NCBI RefSeq assembly: GCF_005144885.1
Contig: NZ_CP039690.1
Coordinates: 434,001-498,000 of the forward strand
Reading direction: 5' to 3'
Origin: Phreatobacter stygius
Lineage (GTDB): Bacteria; Pseudomonadota; Alphaproteobacteria; Rhizobiales; Phreatobacteraceae
DNA length: 64,000 bases
The translations under genes and the position numbers were made by a program. The notes beneath the pieces are model-generated. The model saw nothing but the letters and a program-made list of their open reading frames with translations. It searched no databases and was not told the DNA's origin. Shown piece after piece: positions 15,929 to 24,009 of the stretch. Position 1 is the stretch's first letter. Each line of letters opens with the position of its first letter.

Positions 15929-18088
15929 ATGTCGAACGCAACACTCGCCCCTGCTCTCGACCGCCGCGCCCTCCTGAAAACCGGCGCCGGCCTGGTCGTC
16001 GCCGTCGTCCTGCCCACGGGCCTCGGCCCGGCCTTGGCCCAGCCCCAGCGGAACTTCACCCCCGATGCCTTCATCCGCATCGACAACCAGGGCGGCATCA
16101 CCCTGGTCATGCCGATGATCGAGATGGGCCAGGGCACCTATACCTCGCTCGCCATGCTGATCGCCGAGGAGCTGGAGGTCGATCTCGACGAGGTCACCGT
16201 CGCCCATGCCCCGCCCGACGACAAGCTCTACGCCAATGCCTTGCTCGGCGCCCAGATGACCGGCGGCTCCACCTCGATCCGCGGCTTCTGGACGCCCTTG
16301 CGCCAGGCCGGCGCCACCGCCCGCGGCCTGCTGATCGCGGCCGCCGCCAAGGAATGGGGCGTCGACCCCGCGACCTGCAAGGCCAGCCATGGCGTCGTCT
16401 CGGACGGCGGCTCGCGCCGGCTCGGTTATGGCGAACTGGCGGCCGCCGCCGCGGCCCTGCCGGTGCCGGCGCCGGCCAGCGTCACCTTGAAACAGCCGAA
16501 AGACTTCACCTTGATCGGCACGCCGGCGAAACGCGTGGATGCGCCCGACAAGGTCACCGGCCGCGCCGCCTTCGGCATCGACGTCAAGCTGCCCGGCATG
16601 GGCATCGCGGCGATCGCCGTCTCGCCGGTCTTCGGCGGCAAGCCGAAAACGGTGAACCAGGCCGCTGCCCGCGCGGTCAAAGGCGTGCGCCAGGTCGTCA
16701 TCATCGACGAGGCCGTGGCTGTCGTCGCCGACCATATGGGCGCCGCCAAGAAGGGGCTCGCGGCCGCCGCCATCCAGTGGGACGACGGGCCGAATGCCAG
16801 GCTCTCCAGCGCCGACATCATCCGCCAGCTCGACGAGGCCTCGAAACAGCCGGGCGCGGTGGCGCGCAACGAAGGCGATGCGGCCAAGGCGCTGGCCGGC
16901 GCCGCGCAACGCATCGAGGCGATCTATCAATTGCCCTTCCTGGCGCATGCCACGATGGAGCCGATGAACTGCACCGTGCATGTCCGCCCCGACGCCTGCG
17001 ACATCTGGGTCGGCACGCAGGTGCCGACCTTCACCGTGGCCGCCGCGGCCGCCGTCACCGGCCTGCCGCCGGCCAGGATCACCGTGCACAACCACCTGCT
17101 CGGCGGCGGTTTCGGCCGCCGGCTCGATGTCGACGGCACCATTCTCGCCGTGAAGATCGCTTTGGCAGTGCGAGGGCCGGTGAAAGTGGTCTGGAGCCGC
17201 GAGGAAGACATCCAGCACGACATGTACCGGCCCTATTATTACGACCGGCTGGCCGCCGGCCTGGACGCCCAGGGCAAGCCGGTGGCCTGGACCCACCGGG
17301 TCTCCGGCTCATCCATCATGGCGCGCTACGTGCCGGCCGCCTTCGTCAATGGCCTCGACCCCGACGCGGTGGAGGGCGCGGCCGAGCCGCCCTATGCCTT
17401 CCCCAATATCCATGTCGATTATGTCCGGGTCGAACCGCCGGGCATTCCCACCTCCTGGTGGCGTGGCGTTGGCCCCACCCACAATGTCTTCGTGGTCGAA
17501 AGCTTCATCGACGAGCTGGCGGCCGCGGCGAAACAGGACCCGGTGGCCTATCGCCGCGCCCTGCTCGGCCACAATCCACGGGCGCTGGCCGTGTTGAACC
17601 TGGCGGCTGAAAAGGCCGGCTGGGGTTCGGCTCTGCCGGCCAGGCGCGGCCGCGGCATCTCCCTGCAATTCGCCTTCGGCAGTTATCTCGCGCTGGTCGC
17701 CGAGGTCGAGGTGGCGCCCGACGGCCAGGTGCGGGTGCACCGCATCGTCGCGGCCGTCGATTGCGGCATCGTGGTCAATCCCGACACGCTGGAAGCCCAG
17801 GTCCAGGGCGGCGCGCTGTTCGGCCTCACCGCCGCGCTTTACGGCGCCATCACGCTGAAGGACGGCCGGGTGGAACAGGGCAATTTCGACAGCTACCGGC
17901 CGATGCGCATCGACGAGGTGCCGGTCATCGAGACCCATGTGGTGAAAAATACCGAAGCCCCCGGCGGGCTCGGCGAGGTGGCGACCTCGGCCGTCAGCCC
18001 GGCGGTGACCAATGCCATCTTCGCCGCCACGGCCAAACGCATCCGCACCTTGCCGATCGATCCGGGGCTCTTGAAATCCGGGGCGTGA
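15929..18088 (+). CDS. Isoquinoline 1-oxidoreductase-like molybdopterin subunit
   Basis: 719 residues from the ATG after GGGGGAGAG. The N-terminus is a Tat signal (DRRALLKTGAGLVVAVVLP, cleavage after ALA), so the complex is periplasmic. Molybdenum-cofactor motifs include MGQGTYTSLAMLIAEEL, HLLGGGFGRRLDVDG, WWRGVGPTHN, VDCGIVVNPDT and the C-terminal GGLGEVATSAVSPAVTNAI, which carries the catalytic Glu in the GE pair. It hydroxylates an N-heterocycle or aldehyde next to a ring nitrogen; the true substrate is unknown. It forms an operon with the [2Fe-2S] subunit. Confidence 0.92.
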   Translation: MSNATLAPALDRRALLKTGAGLVVAVVLPTGLGPALAQPQRNFTPDAFIRIDNQGGITLVMPMIEMGQGTYTSLAMLIAEELEVDLDEVTVAHAPPDDKLYANALLGAQMTGGSTSIRGFWTPLRQAGATARGLLIAAAAKEWGVDPATCKASHGVVSDGGSRRLGYGELAAAAAALPVPAPASVTLKQPKDFTLIGTPAKRVDAPDKVTGRAAFGIDVKLPGMGIAAIAVSPVFGGKPKTVNQAAARAVKGVRQVVIIDEAVAVVADHMGAAKKGLAAAAIQWDDGPNARLSSADIIRQLDEASKQPGAVARNEGDAAKALAGAAQRIEAIYQLPFLAHATMEPMNCTVHVRPDACDIWVGTQVPTFTVAAAAAVTGLPPARITVHNHLLGGGFGRRLDVDGTILAVKIALAVRGPVKVVWSREEDIQHDMYRPYYYDRLAAGLDAQGKPVAWTHRVSGSSIMARYVPAAFVNGLDPDAVEGAAEPPYAFPNIHVDYVRVEPPGIPTSWWRGVGPTHNVFVVESFIDELAAAAKQDPVAYRRALLGHNPRALAVLNLAAEKAGWGSALPARRGRGISLQFAFGSYLALVAEVEVAPDGQVRVHRIVAAVDCGIVVNPDTLEAQVQGGALFGLTAALYGAITLKDGRVEQGNFDSYRPMRIDEVPVIETHVVKNTEAPGGLGEVATSAVSPAVTNAIFAATAKRIRTLPIDPGLLKSGA

Positions 18089-18200
18089 GCTGAAGGTGTC
18101 GCCGGCGTGGAGCCGGCGGCACCGGCTCTCCACCGGGGCGCTGCTTGGCACGAGACCCGGCACCTTCGCCTCTCCCCGGCGGGGCTAGCGGAGCGCTCAT

Positions 18201-18287
18201 CGTCCTGGCCGGGCTTGTCCCGGCCATCCACGACTTGCTTCGGCCCAAAACATGCGTGGATGGCCGGTACAAGCCCGGCCAGGACGA
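18201..18287. repeat. Palindromic repeat, family A
   Basis: CGTCCTGGCCGGGCTTGTCC plus CGGCCATCCACGA (18201-18233) mirrors GCGTGGATGGCCGGTACAAG plus CCCGGCCAGGACG (18254-18286). The same GTGGATGGCCGGGACAAGCC core recurs at 28534-28685, 29650-29685 and 32094-32180. It lies in the 360-base gap between convergent genes, where no coding sequence was seen. Confidence 0.8.
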
Positions 18288-18447
18288 AGTGCTGGGCATG
18301 CGAGGTCAGGCCTGGGCCGGATCAGTCCATTCGCCATCGGCCGCAGCTTCTGGGCGGCGCCCGGCGAGGTGCGTTAGCCCATCACGAGGCGGCGCCCGCC
18401 ATGGTGGGCGGGCGCGGTCAGGCCTGGACAGGACGCCCGCCGCGGGA

Positions 18448-18717
18448 TCAGGCGCTGCCTTCGATCTCGATATAGATCTCGACCGGGTCGATGACGGTAT
18501 GTTTGGCCTTGGCCGCCGCGGTTTCGGCCGCGCCGAGTGTCGCCTGCATCTTGGCGAGGTCGACATCCTCCCAGACGATCGAGACCTTGCTGGCGTCGCT
18601 GTGCCGGAAAATCCGGTAGCGCGAGCAGAATGTCGCGAACACCGCCTTGCGGCTCTCCCCGCCGCCGAGCCAGGTGTCCATATTGCCCACCGCGTGGGTC
18701 CCGACCACTGTCGTCAT
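18448..18717 (-). CDS. Small conserved-looking protein of unknown function
   Basis: 89 residues from the ATG at 18717, which has GGGGAGG eleven bases upstream; an earlier start at 18801 lacks such a site. The sequence alternates strands and helices (MTTVVGTHAVGN, VFATFCSRYRIFRHS, VSIVWEDVDLAKM, HTVIDPVEIYIEIEG) and resembles a small alpha-beta ferredoxin-like domain, with no signal peptide. The family is not recognised and no partner is obvious; it is divergent from a small exported protein. Confidence 0.6.
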   Translation of the reverse strand: MTTVVGTHAVGNMDTWLGGGESRKAVFATFCSRYRIFRHSDASKVSIVWEDVDLAKMQATLGAAETAAAKAKHTVIDPVEIYIEIEGSA

Positions 18718-18947
18718 GCCCGTCCTCCCCTTGGTTTGCTTAAAAAACCGGAGCCGAGAACGCCCCGGACCGGGCAATTTTACCACAAGAGGCATGGGCA
18801 ATCTTGGGCGCGAAGGGGGTAACGCGGCCTTCGCGGCCGCTCAAAAATACCCGACATTCCCTTACGTCACCTTTTTGCCGATTTCGCCCGGCACACAGCC
18901 CGCCCGGCGGCCGCGCCGCCGACCGACACGCGACCAGACGAAAAGGC

Positions 18948-19292
18948 ATGACTTCGATGAAAACCCCTCTTCTCGCCGCCCTTGGCCTCACGGCCCTCGC
19001 CGCCGTTCCGGCGCTCGCCCAGGAGCGCCAGGGCGAGATCGGCGCCGGCGTCTATGGCTGCCCGACCGCCGCGCCGGTGGCGCAAATGATGGCCTGGCGC
19101 AGCCTGCAGCTCTCCAAGGGCCCGACTATCAGCGCCGCCGACCAGGAGGAGGCGCGCGGCTTCCTCTATGTCCGCTGCCAGCCCATCGCCGCCGGCACCC
19201 GCGTCACCTATGTCGAGGCCGGCCCGGACCGCGCCATCAAGGTGACCCATGACGGCAGGACCTTCTGGGTGGCGCCGGGCGAAGTGCGCTGA
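18948..19292 (+). CDS. Small secreted protein
   Basis: 114 residues from the ATG at 18948; a second ATG at 18957 is equally possible. The signal peptide is MKTPLLAALGLTALAAVPALAQ. The mature part of about 90 residues has two cysteines (GVYGCPTAA and YVRCQPIA) that could form one disulfide, and it ends in a strand-rich region (TRVTYVEAG, AIKVTHDGRTFWVAPGEV). Family not recognised; likely periplasmic. Confidence 0.65.
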   Translation: MTSMKTPLLAALGLTALAAVPALAQERQGEIGAGVYGCPTAAPVAQMMAWRSLQLSKGPTISAADQEEARGFLYVRCQPIAAGTRVTYVEAGPDRAIKVTHDGRTFWVAPGEVR

Positions 19293-19373
19293 CGGCCACG
19301 AGGTGCGGGCCCGCCAATGACCCGATGCCGCGCTTCATGGTACCATCCGTCCCCTCGGATCGACGGGTGCGCC

Positions 19374-20180
19374 ATGGAGCCTGCATCGACCTTCCAAGCC
19401 AGCGATGGCGACGGTTATGAGCTGCTGATGGGCCGGTGGAGCCGCCGGCTCGCGGTGCCCTTCCTGGCCTTTGCCGGCACCGCCGGCGGCGAGCGGGTGC
19501 TGGATGTCGGCTGCGGCACCGGCAGCCTGGCCTTTCTGCTGGCGGGCCAAGCGGGCCTTGGCGAGATCTGCGGGGTCGATTATGCCGCGCCCTATGTCGC
19601 GCACGCCGCGCGGCTGAATGTCGATCCCCGGCTCTCCTTCCAGGTGGCCGACGCCTGCGCCCTGCCCTTTCCCGATGCCGCCTTCGACCGGGTCCTATCG
19701 CTGCTGATGCTGCACTTCGTCGCCACGCCGGACCGGGCGGTCGCCGAGATGCGCCGCGTCGCCCGTCCCGGCGCCACGGTTGCGGCCGCCGTCTGGGACG
19801 CCCGTGGCGGCTTCGTCGCCAACCGCATGTTCTACGACACCGCGGCCGCCCTCGATCCCGCCGCGGCGGTCAGGCGCGCCCACCACCTGACCCGCCCGAT
19901 GACCCGGCAGGGCGAACTGCTCGCCGCCTGGCACCAGGCCGGCTTCGCCGACATCCGCGCCACCGAACTGACCATCCGCATGGATTTCGCCTCTTTCGAC
20001 GATTATTGGGCGCCCTATACCGGCAAGGACGGGCCGGTCGCCGACTATGTCGCGACCCTCGACGCGCCGGCCTATGCCAGGCTCCACGAAGCGGTCCGCG
20101 CGGCCTATCTCGACGGTGAAACCGACGGCGCCCGCTCCTACGTGGCGGTGGCCCGTGCGGTGAAGGGAACCGCGCCGTGA
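19374..20180 (+). CDS. Class I SAM-dependent methyltransferase (UbiE/Methyltransf_11 type)
   Basis: 268 residues from the ATG at 19374. Motif I is VLDVGCGTGSLAFLL, motif II the acidic CGVDYAAPYV, motif post-II VADACALPFPDAAFDRV and motif III VARPGATVAAAVWD. This is the architecture of small-molecule methyltransferases acting on lipids, quinones or secondary metabolites. No neighbour suggests a substrate; the gene stands alone between small secreted-protein genes. Confidence 0.85.
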   Translation: MEPASTFQASDGDGYELLMGRWSRRLAVPFLAFAGTAGGERVLDVGCGTGSLAFLLAGQAGLGEICGVDYAAPYVAHAARLNVDPRLSFQVADACALPFPDAAFDRVLSLLMLHFVATPDRAVAEMRRVARPGATVAAAVWDARGGFVANRMFYDTAAALDPAAAVRRAHHLTRPMTRQGELLAAWHQAGFADIRATELTIRMDFASFDDYWAPYTGKDGPVADYVATLDAPAYARLHEAVRAAYLDGETDGARSYVAVARAVKGTAP

Positions 20181-20231
20181 CGGGAAGCGGCGCCGTGAAG
20201 AGGCCCGAGCCGTGAAGGGAACCCGGCCGGG

Positions 20232-20297
20232 CTGGTGCACCACTACGTCACCCCCGGCGGAGCGAAGCGACGGGAAGGGGGTCCAGGAGTTGCAGAA
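20232..20297. repeat. Half of a family-B palindromic repeat
   Basis: CACCACTACGTCACCCCCGG, then CGGAGCGAAGCGACGGGAAG and GGGGTCCAGGAGTTGCAG, match the left arm of the repeat at 30935-31155. The right arm is missing. The remaining ~240 bases up to the lipoprotein gene hold nothing I can identify. Confidence 0.75.
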
Positions 20298-20536
20298 TGC
20301 TACTTCAACCCTGCGAAATCATATCCACGACATGCGCCGAGAGCGCGGGTGAAGCCCCCGCGCCCTGCTCAGCAGAAACATAGGAGCGCACGTACATCCC
20401 CGCCCCCAATCCCACAACGTCAATCCCGGTTCTACGCACAACCGCCCTCCCCGTTTCCTCTTGACGCACCCCCTTCATCCTTTGCTAACCTTCCGGTAGC
20501 GGAGCGCGAAAGACGCACGCTTGGGGGGAAGTGTTC

Positions 20537-21079
20537 ATGCGTAAACTCTTGGCCGTCGCGCTCGGCGCGACGATGCTTGGCGGCTGTGCCACAGCCATCC
20601 GCGGCACAACCAATCAGGTCCATTTCACCAGCGAACCCAGCGGCGCCGTCGTCACCACCTCGCTCGGCCACAGCTGCACCGCGCCCTGCACCATGCCGAT
20701 GGACCGCAACAAGGAATTCCAGGTCACCTTCACCCGCGACGGCTTCCAGCCGGCCATTATCGACGTCAAGACAACCGTTTCGCGCGAAGGCGGCACCAGC
20801 TTCGCCGGCAACCTGCTGCTCGGCGGCCTCGTCGGCATGGGCGTCGACGCCGTCTCGGGCGCGGCGCTGGATCACACGCCCAACCCGGTGATCGGGAGGC
20901 TGGCGGCGATCATTCCGGTGCCGGCGGTGCAGGTGCCTGCTCGCGAGCGGCAGAGGGCGAGGCCCCGTGCGAGGGTTCCGGTGGCGGGGTTGCCGGGCGC
21001 CTTCGCTGCGGCTGGGCCGGCGACGCCGACGATAGTTGCGGCCACGACAGCGCCGGTGCCTGTCGGCCAGCGGCCGTGA
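20537..21079 (+). CDS. Lipoprotein with PEGA-like domain
   Basis: 180 residues from the ATG after a GGGGGGAAG ribosome-binding site; a GTG six bases earlier is an alternative. The lipobox is MLGGC at the end of a 17-residue signal peptide. Residues ~25-75 resemble a PEGA domain: VHFTSEPSGAVVTTSLG, CTAPCTMPM and FTRDGFQPAIIDV. A short glycine-rich membrane-like segment (NLLLGGLVGMGVDAVSGAAL) and a disordered proline-alanine-arginine tail follow. Probably anchored to the outer or inner membrane; function unknown. Confidence 0.75.
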   Translation: MRKLLAVALGATMLGGCATAIRGTTNQVHFTSEPSGAVVTTSLGHSCTAPCTMPMDRNKEFQVTFTRDGFQPAIIDVKTTVSREGGTSFAGNLLLGGLVGMGVDAVSGAALDHTPNPVIGRLAAIIPVPAVQVPARERQRARPRARVPVAGLPGAFAAAGPATPTIVAATTAPVPVGQRP

Positions 21080-21112
21080 AAGCGAGCCCCCTTAGACAGC
21101 GAAATCAGGGCC

Positions 21113-21172
21113 TGCTGGATTGTCTCAGCCGCCGATTGCGGCGTAGTGGTCAATCCGGAGACGACGCAAGCT
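21113..21172 (+). pseudogene. Remnant of a molybdenum-hydroxylase large-subunit gene
   Basis: The plus strand reads IVSAADCGVVVNPETTQAH without interruption, against IVAAVDCGIVVNPDTLEAQ in the IorB-like protein at 17747-17803. DCGxVVNP is a hallmark of the xanthine-dehydrogenase family. Only about 20 codons survive and the sequence turns into the restriction-gene region directly afterwards, so a paralogue was probably broken here by arrival of the defence island. Confidence 0.65.
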
Positions 21173-21253
21173 CATCGCCGTTCGTCGACTTACTTTGATC
21201 TTGGCCTTAATGCTGTGTCGGTAGGCATCGGCGATTCATCCACCAGGAATGAC

Positions 21254-22102
21254 ATGTACGGCCCGGAAATCCTCATCCGCACACTATCGAAGACGACACG
21301 TGAAGATCGTTACGGCAATCGCTGGCAATACCATTCCCGCAGCGATCATCATTCCAAGGTGGCCTGCTGGGGCATCGTCTTCGATCTGTTGCGAACCGCC
21401 CCGCTACTACGCCGCCACGTCGAGACCGGCCGTGTGCATTTCGGTATCAATCACGAGATGCGCGACTTCGTGCACGATAGGAAGAAGAATCTGGATCTCG
21501 TCCTGTGCGCGGCTTCGGGCGCCGGCGGCAAGCCTTCAGATCGGACCTTGCACTCGATGGCAGAGGGCTACGGGATCGAGCTCACCGAAAAGGAACGAAC
21601 GGAGCTCGCCGGGCTGCCGGTGTTGCACCAAGCTCCGGTCGGCAGTGTCCTCATGGCCCTCGAGGCCAAGGCTTGCATGACCGCCCACCAGCGTGCCCTG
21701 CCCCGTCTCTACGACGAACTCAACTCTTCGCATCTGACTGTGCACGGTGCGACGGATCAGGCGATCGCCGCGGGCTTCGCCATGGTCAACATCGCGAGCC
21801 GCTATCTCAGCCCGGATCTCAACAAGAAGAACCGCGCGGCCGATCCCGAATGGAGCACACACAACCAGCCGCGTGACGCGAGCCTCGCCGTCGACAAGAT
21901 CCGTCAATTGCCCAAGCGGTCGAAGACCGGCGAGACCGGCTATGATGCCTTATCGATCGTTGTCGTCGATTGTGTGAACGATGGCTCCCCAGTGGAGCTC
22001 ATCGGGGCGCCCCCGGCACCGCAGCCCGGTGACATCTATCATTACGCCTCAATGATCGACCGGCTTGGGCATATCTACGCGACGCGATTCAAGGATCTTT
22101 GA
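21254..22102 (+). CDS. Putative type II restriction endonuclease
   Basis: 282 residues from the ATG at 21254, which has AGGAAT at a suitable distance; an upstream in-frame GTG at 21146 falls inside a gene remnant and is rejected. I recognise no named enzyme. Two features fit a PD-(D/E)xK nuclease: Asp81 in KKNLDLVLC and Glu137-Ala-Lys139 in VLMALEAKACMTAH. The gene sits tail to tail with a Vsr gene and a cytosine methyltransferase, overlapping Vsr by 54 bases, so it is most likely the cutting partner of that methyltransferase. The function is inferred mainly from context. Confidence 0.55.
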   Translation: MYGPEILIRTLSKTTREDRYGNRWQYHSRSDHHSKVACWGIVFDLLRTAPLLRRHVETGRVHFGINHEMRDFVHDRKKNLDLVLCAASGAGGKPSDRTLHSMAEGYGIELTEKERTELAGLPVLHQAPVGSVLMALEAKACMTAHQRALPRLYDELNSSHLTVHGATDQAIAAGFAMVNIASRYLSPDLNKKNRAADPEWSTHNQPRDASLAVDKIRQLPKRSKTGETGYDALSIVVVDCVNDGSPVELIGAPPAPQPGDIYHYASMIDRLGHIYATRFKDL

Positions 22103-22495
22103 CAGTCTGGCGGCCAGCGCCTCGCCATCGGCGATCTCGCACTCCCAGACGATCGCGACTCGAAATCCGACGCCACGCAGCGCCCGGAGCGCCCTGGCGT
22201 CGCGACGACGGTTGGCCCCGAACTTGTCCCGCCAGAACGCTTCGTTCGCTTTGGGAATCGTCGCGCGTTTGCATCCGGTGTGCTGATGCCAGAAGCAACC
22301 GTGGACGAAGATCGCCCATTTCCGCTTGCGGTTGGCGAAGTCGGGCGATCCCGGAAGCGACCTGACATTGAGGCGGTAGGCGTGTCCCGCGCTTCTGAGT
22401 GCGGCGGCGACAGTAAGTTCGGCCGCGGTACCCTGTTGACGAACCCGCGCCATGAGCGCACGGCGTTTCGGATCGCCGGGCTTCGGCAGCCTCAT
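22049..22495 (-). CDS. vsr: Very short patch repair endonuclease (Vsr)
   Basis: 148 residues. It nicks next to T:G mismatches made when 5-methylcytosine deaminates. Diagnostic motifs are ELTVAAALRSAGHAYRLNV, then GSPDFANRKRKWAIFVHGCF with the catalytic Asp, then WHQHTGCKRATIPKAN with zinc-binding His and Cys residues, and GFRVAIVWECEI. It starts by four-base overlap with the methyltransferase stop codon, the normal pairing. It implies that the methylated site has mutation pressure worth repairing. Confidence 0.95.
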   Translation of the reverse strand: MRLPKPGDPKRRALMARVRQQGTAAELTVAAALRSAGHAYRLNVRSLPGSPDFANRKRKWAIFVHGCFWHQHTGCKRATIPKANEAFWRDKFGANRRRDARALRALRGVGFRVAIVWECEIADGEALAARLSKILESRRVDMPKPVDH

Positions 22496-23673
22496 TCGGC
22501 CGCGACGGCCGAGAGCTCATAGCTCGGCGCAAAGAGGCCACCTCCACCTTCCATGTAATCGAGGTGTCGGCGCAACCGCTCCAGGAAATCGGGCAGGAAG
22601 CGGAGCGTGCTTCGGTCCGTCCGCGAGAGAAATCCTCGCGTGGCGCGCTCGGACAGCGGTTTCCCGTCGAAACGCAAGAACTCCACGAGCGCAGGGCGTT
22701 CTCGCCAGACGGGGAACTTGCCGATCTCCACTCCCCGCCGCCGATCGCCATCGAAGCGTGCGGCCTTCGGCCAACGCCCGTCGCTTGCGAGATCGCGATC
22801 ACGATGCGCGTCGTAGGAGCCAGGGTTCGCCAGCTGTTCGCCGAGCCACTTCGCGACAGGTACCGTCACAGCATTGCCGACGAGCGACCACCGCAAGGAA
22901 GCGCGTCCGACAGTCGTCGCCGGCTCTGTCCAACCGGCCTCGAATCCCTGTAGCCGCTCGGCATCGCGAATGTCGGGCGTCACCACTTCGCCGCTCGGAA
23001 GCATGATCGCCGGCGGCGAAGCGATGCCGACCGTCGAGCCGTTCTTGAGCGTCGGGATCGCATCCGGCGCCCAGCCGAGGCCGCGGATGCCCTCCGTCCA
23101 GTAGAAGCCGTGCGCATGCGTCGAGAGCGTCGTATCGGGGTCGTGAGCTGCCGCATCGCTCGAGAACAGAACCGCGGCCGGATCGACATCGGTCGTCGTC
23201 GCGACGAAGAGAACGCGCTCCCGCCGCTGCGGCAGGAAGGCCAGAGAATTCACCACCCGATAGGCCCACCGGTAGCCCCGCTCCTCGAATGCCTCGATCA
23301 GCGTTCGCAACCCTCGTCCCTTGTCGAGGTGGAGCATGAAGGAGACGTTCTCGAGCACGACCCAAGGCACTGGGCGTTGGTCCAACAGCCTGAAAACATG
23401 ACCGACGAGGCCTGAGCGCTTGCCGGCGATACCGGCCGTCATACCCGCCTGGCTCAGGTCCTGGCAGGGGAATCCGCCGACGACGACTTCGGTCTCCGTG
23501 GGCAGCGCCTTGAGGTCGACAACATCCGTCTCGATCGGCACGTCTGGAAATCTAGCCGACAAGACCGCGCGGGCAGGCGCCCAGATCTCGCAGAGCATCA
23601 GCGACTCATGGCCGGCCGCTGCCAATCCCGATTCAAGACCGCCAATTCCCGCGAAGAGCCCCGCGACTTTCAT
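22492..23673 (-). CDS. DNA (cytosine-5)-methyltransferase
   Basis: 393 residues from the ATG at 23673, chosen because motif I starts at once (MKVAGLFAGIGGLESGL) and GGAAGGGA lies upstream; the longer frame to 23907 adds no domain. The catalytic cysteine is Cys70 in GGFPCQDLSQAG, motif VI is VLENVSF, motif VIII QRRERVLFV, and motifs IX-X are ERLQGFEAGWTE and SLVGNAVTVPVAKWL. The target-recognition region lies between motifs VIII and IX (about residues 175-260). It protects the host site of the restriction enzyme encoded nearby; the site is not known. Confidence 0.95.
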   Translation of the reverse strand: MKVAGLFAGIGGLESGLAAAGHESLMLCEIWAPARAVLSARFPDVPIETDVVDLKALPTETEVVVGGFPCQDLSQAGMTAGIAGKRSGLVGHVFRLLDQRPVPWVVLENVSFMLHLDKGRGLRTLIEAFEERGYRWAYRVVNSLAFLPQRRERVLFVATTTDVDPAAVLFSSDAAAHDPDTTLSTHAHGFYWTEGIRGLGWAPDAIPTLKNGSTVGIASPPAIMLPSGEVVTPDIRDAERLQGFEAGWTEPATTVGRASLRWSLVGNAVTVPVAKWLGEQLANPGSYDAHRDRDLASDGRWPKAARFDGDRRRGVEIGKFPVWRERPALVEFLRFDGKPLSERATRGFLSRTDRSTLRFLPDFLERLRRHLDYMEGGGGLFAPSYELSAVAAE

Positions 23674-24009
23674 TCCGTCCCTTCCCGTTTCGTTCTGCTT
23701 CGTCAGCCGTTCCGAATCGATTTCGCCACTGTGGGCGAGAGGATCGAGTATGAGAAGGCTAAGGAAAATGTTCCCATATTGTTCCCGGCTATGGAAGAGG
23801 AGAATTTCAGGATGGCGATCTTTTTCCACTACCCGCGCGCCCCATCGGGTCGCCGCCAGCATTAAAATGTCCGACGCGAACAACGACTTTGGGCCGGGAA
23901 GGGGCATTCACCGTGCCGACCTTCCACGCTCATGCCGTATCTTTAGCTGACTTCTGTAATTACGGTGACACATACCGCATTCCCCATTTTCCCCAACGAA
24001 ACCCCTCCA

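Noticed and set aside
21146-21253. An earlier GTG start for the putative restriction enzyme
   Set aside because: These codons continue a remnant of a molybdenum-hydroxylase gene, and a better ribosome-binding site precedes the ATG at 21254.
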